64,000 bases of DNA from Pithys albifrons albifrons. Lineage: Eukaryota; Chordata; Aves; Passeriformes; Thamnophilidae. The notes beneath the pieces are model-generated. The model did no database searches. It saw only the letters and a list, made by a program, of their open reading frames with translations, and was not told the DNA's origin. Below, one piece after another: positions 62,049-64,000 of this stretch; position 1 is the stretch's first letter, and each line of letters begins with the position of its first letter. A program made the translations under genes and the position numbers. The stretch lies in NCBI RefSeq assembly GCF_047495875.1, contig NC_092497.1, forward strand, positions 68,772,511 to 68,836,510, written 5' to 3'.

Positions 62049-62677
62049 GATATTTCTAGCTAAGAACTGTTATCCTTTGTTTCTATACTTTTTTCTGATT
62101 AAAACTCCTACATTTCAAAGCTGTGGTGATTTTGGGGGGAGGCCGTTATTTTCTGGTCTATATAAATATCTCAGTTTTCTTCTAAACTAAGACAACAAAA
62201 CATTCGGAAAATAATCTTTAAATATTCTCTAGCTGAGCTTTCAAAGTAAGCTATTTTAAAAATATGTAGGCCATTAGATATTAGAAAGATACATCAAGGA
62301 CTTAGAAGTTGAACTTAGAGTCTCTGTATCAATAATAAGGATTTTTCTCTGAAATTTAATAAAAGTAGTAAAAACCAACTACCTCTATCTGTCTTAGTTG
62401 TTAACCACTGGTCCTAATAATTCTTCTATTACTTTTCAAAAAAGTCGGGGAAACGTGTTTCCCAGAATCTGGGGATATTTTGCAGCACTGTCTCAAGGGC
62501 CTTAGAATTAGTTTTTGTCAACTTTCATTAAGAGCATACATGCTTGCTCTGTCCTGAGACAAGAATCAAAAAAGCTTTACCTGTAAATAAGTGGTTTAAA
62601 TAACAGCTGAGAAGATAATTGAACATAGCCTAAATACCACTAATCTGCATGATATAATCAAGGACATAATTTCTTAC

Positions 62678-62701
62678 CTTTTTGAGAACAGAACACCAGC
62701 A
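62678..62701 (-). other. Possible 24-base MPDZ microexon
   Basis: An acceptor (aatattacag) and a consensus donor (AAAAAG|gtaaga) enclose 24 bases, which read CWCSVLKK in phase 0. The nearest exon downstream (60504) also begins in phase 0. The evidence is only the splice sites and phase. Confidence 0.25.
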
Positions 62702-64000
62702 CTGTAATATTTTTGAATTTTATCATAAGGTTTCAATACAGCTGGGACACACACTTTTAAGTCTGTTTTGTATCCATTTCTAGACCAGTGAAAACAAGCC
62801 CTAATCATACTCAACATTTATTTCACATGCCATACATATAATATATATGAGTCGCAGCACATGCTCGTTTTTACTTTTGTTTCACTTGAAGAAAAGCCAA
62901 TGCTGTAATTTTCGAAGAAAAACACGACTTCAAGAATTTCTAACCACAGCAACATGTGGCCTGAGCATTTGCATTACTTTCAGTACGCTTTTCTGATTTT
63001 CTCACTGTGTTTGTTTTGTCAAGTCACTCATAACCAGAGAATATGTTACCTGATAAGAACTTGATACTCACTTCACACTGGTGCAGAGACATAAATATCG
63101 AAATGTCAGGACATAATAATTTATAAAAAAACTTGTAAACTAAAGACATCTTTAAGTCAGTGCTGGAAATAACTTAAGACTTTCCTAGAGCCTCTCAACG
63201 TGATACATAATGTAAATCCTGTCTCTATCTCATAAAATGCTCCTAAGTATGTAAAATGCATAATCCATTTAAGTAACAATTACAGACTTAAACAATGCAA
63301 TCTGTCCCACTGGCACAACAGAGATGTGCTCTTCTGTGGATTAGGAGAAACCATTAGAAGATGAATCTGGCTTTCCAAGTCGTGCTTCATAGAGGTTGAA
63401 TATATACCAGAAAGGCTAAAGATAGTTACTGCAGCTCAGGTGTGGCAGAAAAAACAGTAAGTGCTTTATTCAAGTCCACAGACTGCAAACCCAAGAAGGA
63501 ATCTCAAAGATGAATGCTAGGAGAATGGAATTGGAAGGCTCTAAAGATTACCAAGAAAAAAGAACATGAAAAATGATGGAGAGAAACAAAACACAACTCT
63601 GATGCAATCAATCAAGTCATTATGGGTATGTGACCAGGAACAAAGCTACTGATGTTTGTAATACTTTTAAATAAATCTTAATTTATTGATGTTAAATATA
63701 AATTATAAGCCATTAGAGTTCTGATATACACAGATTTATTTTTAATTACAGTATCATTATGAAAATTTAATTAAAGAACACAAAAACATACTAACTATGA
63801 AGCATGACAGCAAAACTTAGGATGAAAACTTACTCTTGCTTTCATACTAAAATATCGTCAAACAAAATGCAGTCATTTTGTGTTTCCACTCTTTAATATG
63901 CTTTGAATAACAATTAAGTTTTTCTAGCAGACTGCTCAAGACAGCTTTAATACTACAAACATCTTGCCACCCTTTATCTGGCTAAATCATCCTTATCTAG

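Larger units (their letters stand above)
60505..64000. other. MPDZ intron(s) up to the window end
   Basis: Contains repeat copy 2 and the possible microexon at 62678. No PDZ-coding exon is visible, so PDZ5 and the earlier domains lie beyond the window. Confidence 0.6.

Noticed and set aside
1..64000. CRISPR arrays, operons, tRNA genes
   Set aside because: The sequence is vertebrate nuclear DNA. No regularly spaced repeats were seen and no tRNA cloverleaf was noticed by reading.

Overview
The window looks like avian nuclear DNA. It carries CR1 LINE fragments with the typical CR1 3' end, ERVL-type LTRs that begin tgtattgggtt and end in a gggtcaacc block, and an AT-rich background with compact introns. 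The only protein-coding gene I can support is the 3' half of MPDZ (multiple PDZ domain protein, MUPP1) on the minus strand. No order or species can be named. In birds the genes of human 9p, where MPDZ lies, are mostly on the Z chromosome, so a Z location is a reasonable inference.

MPDZ: thirty exons from 60504 down to the stop at 18128-18130 join into one open frame of 1245 codons plus stop. Splice phases agree at every junction. They encode the linker before PDZ6, then PDZ6 to PDZ13, and end in VTLTVLS. The L27 domain and PDZ1-5 must lie beyond 64000. The linker between PDZ7 and PDZ8 is built from three small phase-0 exons (45.2, 42.9 and 41.6 kb), each carrying an Asn-Pro-Phe (NPF) motif. 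Several further exon-like blocks were found: a 93-base symmetric candidate at 24.4 kb, a stop-containing block at 45.6 kb, a 124-base block at 52.6 kb and a 24-base microexon at 62.7 kb.

Region by region: 1-540 is a GC-rich LTR-like sequence. 921-1750 is a CR1 fragment. 1751-7187 holds nothing I recognise. 7188-7519 is a 5S rRNA-headed SINE-like insertion with a perfect 11-base target-site duplication. 7929-8689 is an unclassified repeat with a tetranucleotide tail, and a second copy lies at 61333-62047 in the opposite orientation. 8700-17580 is AT-rich intergenic sequence. 17.7-18.1 kb is the probable MPDZ 3' UTR. From 18.1 kb to the end is MPDZ, with introns carrying CR1 (27.5 kb, 35.1-37.5 kb), ERVL LTRs (28.9-29.9 kb, 40.7 kb, the tail of one at 55.5 kb) and an LTR with a short leader (57.5 kb).

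MPDZ is a scaffold of epithelial tight junctions and synapses: its PDZ domains bind the C-termini of membrane proteins. The separate domains encoded here are the binding half of that scaffold. Gene and domain identities come from recognising the family; no database search was run.
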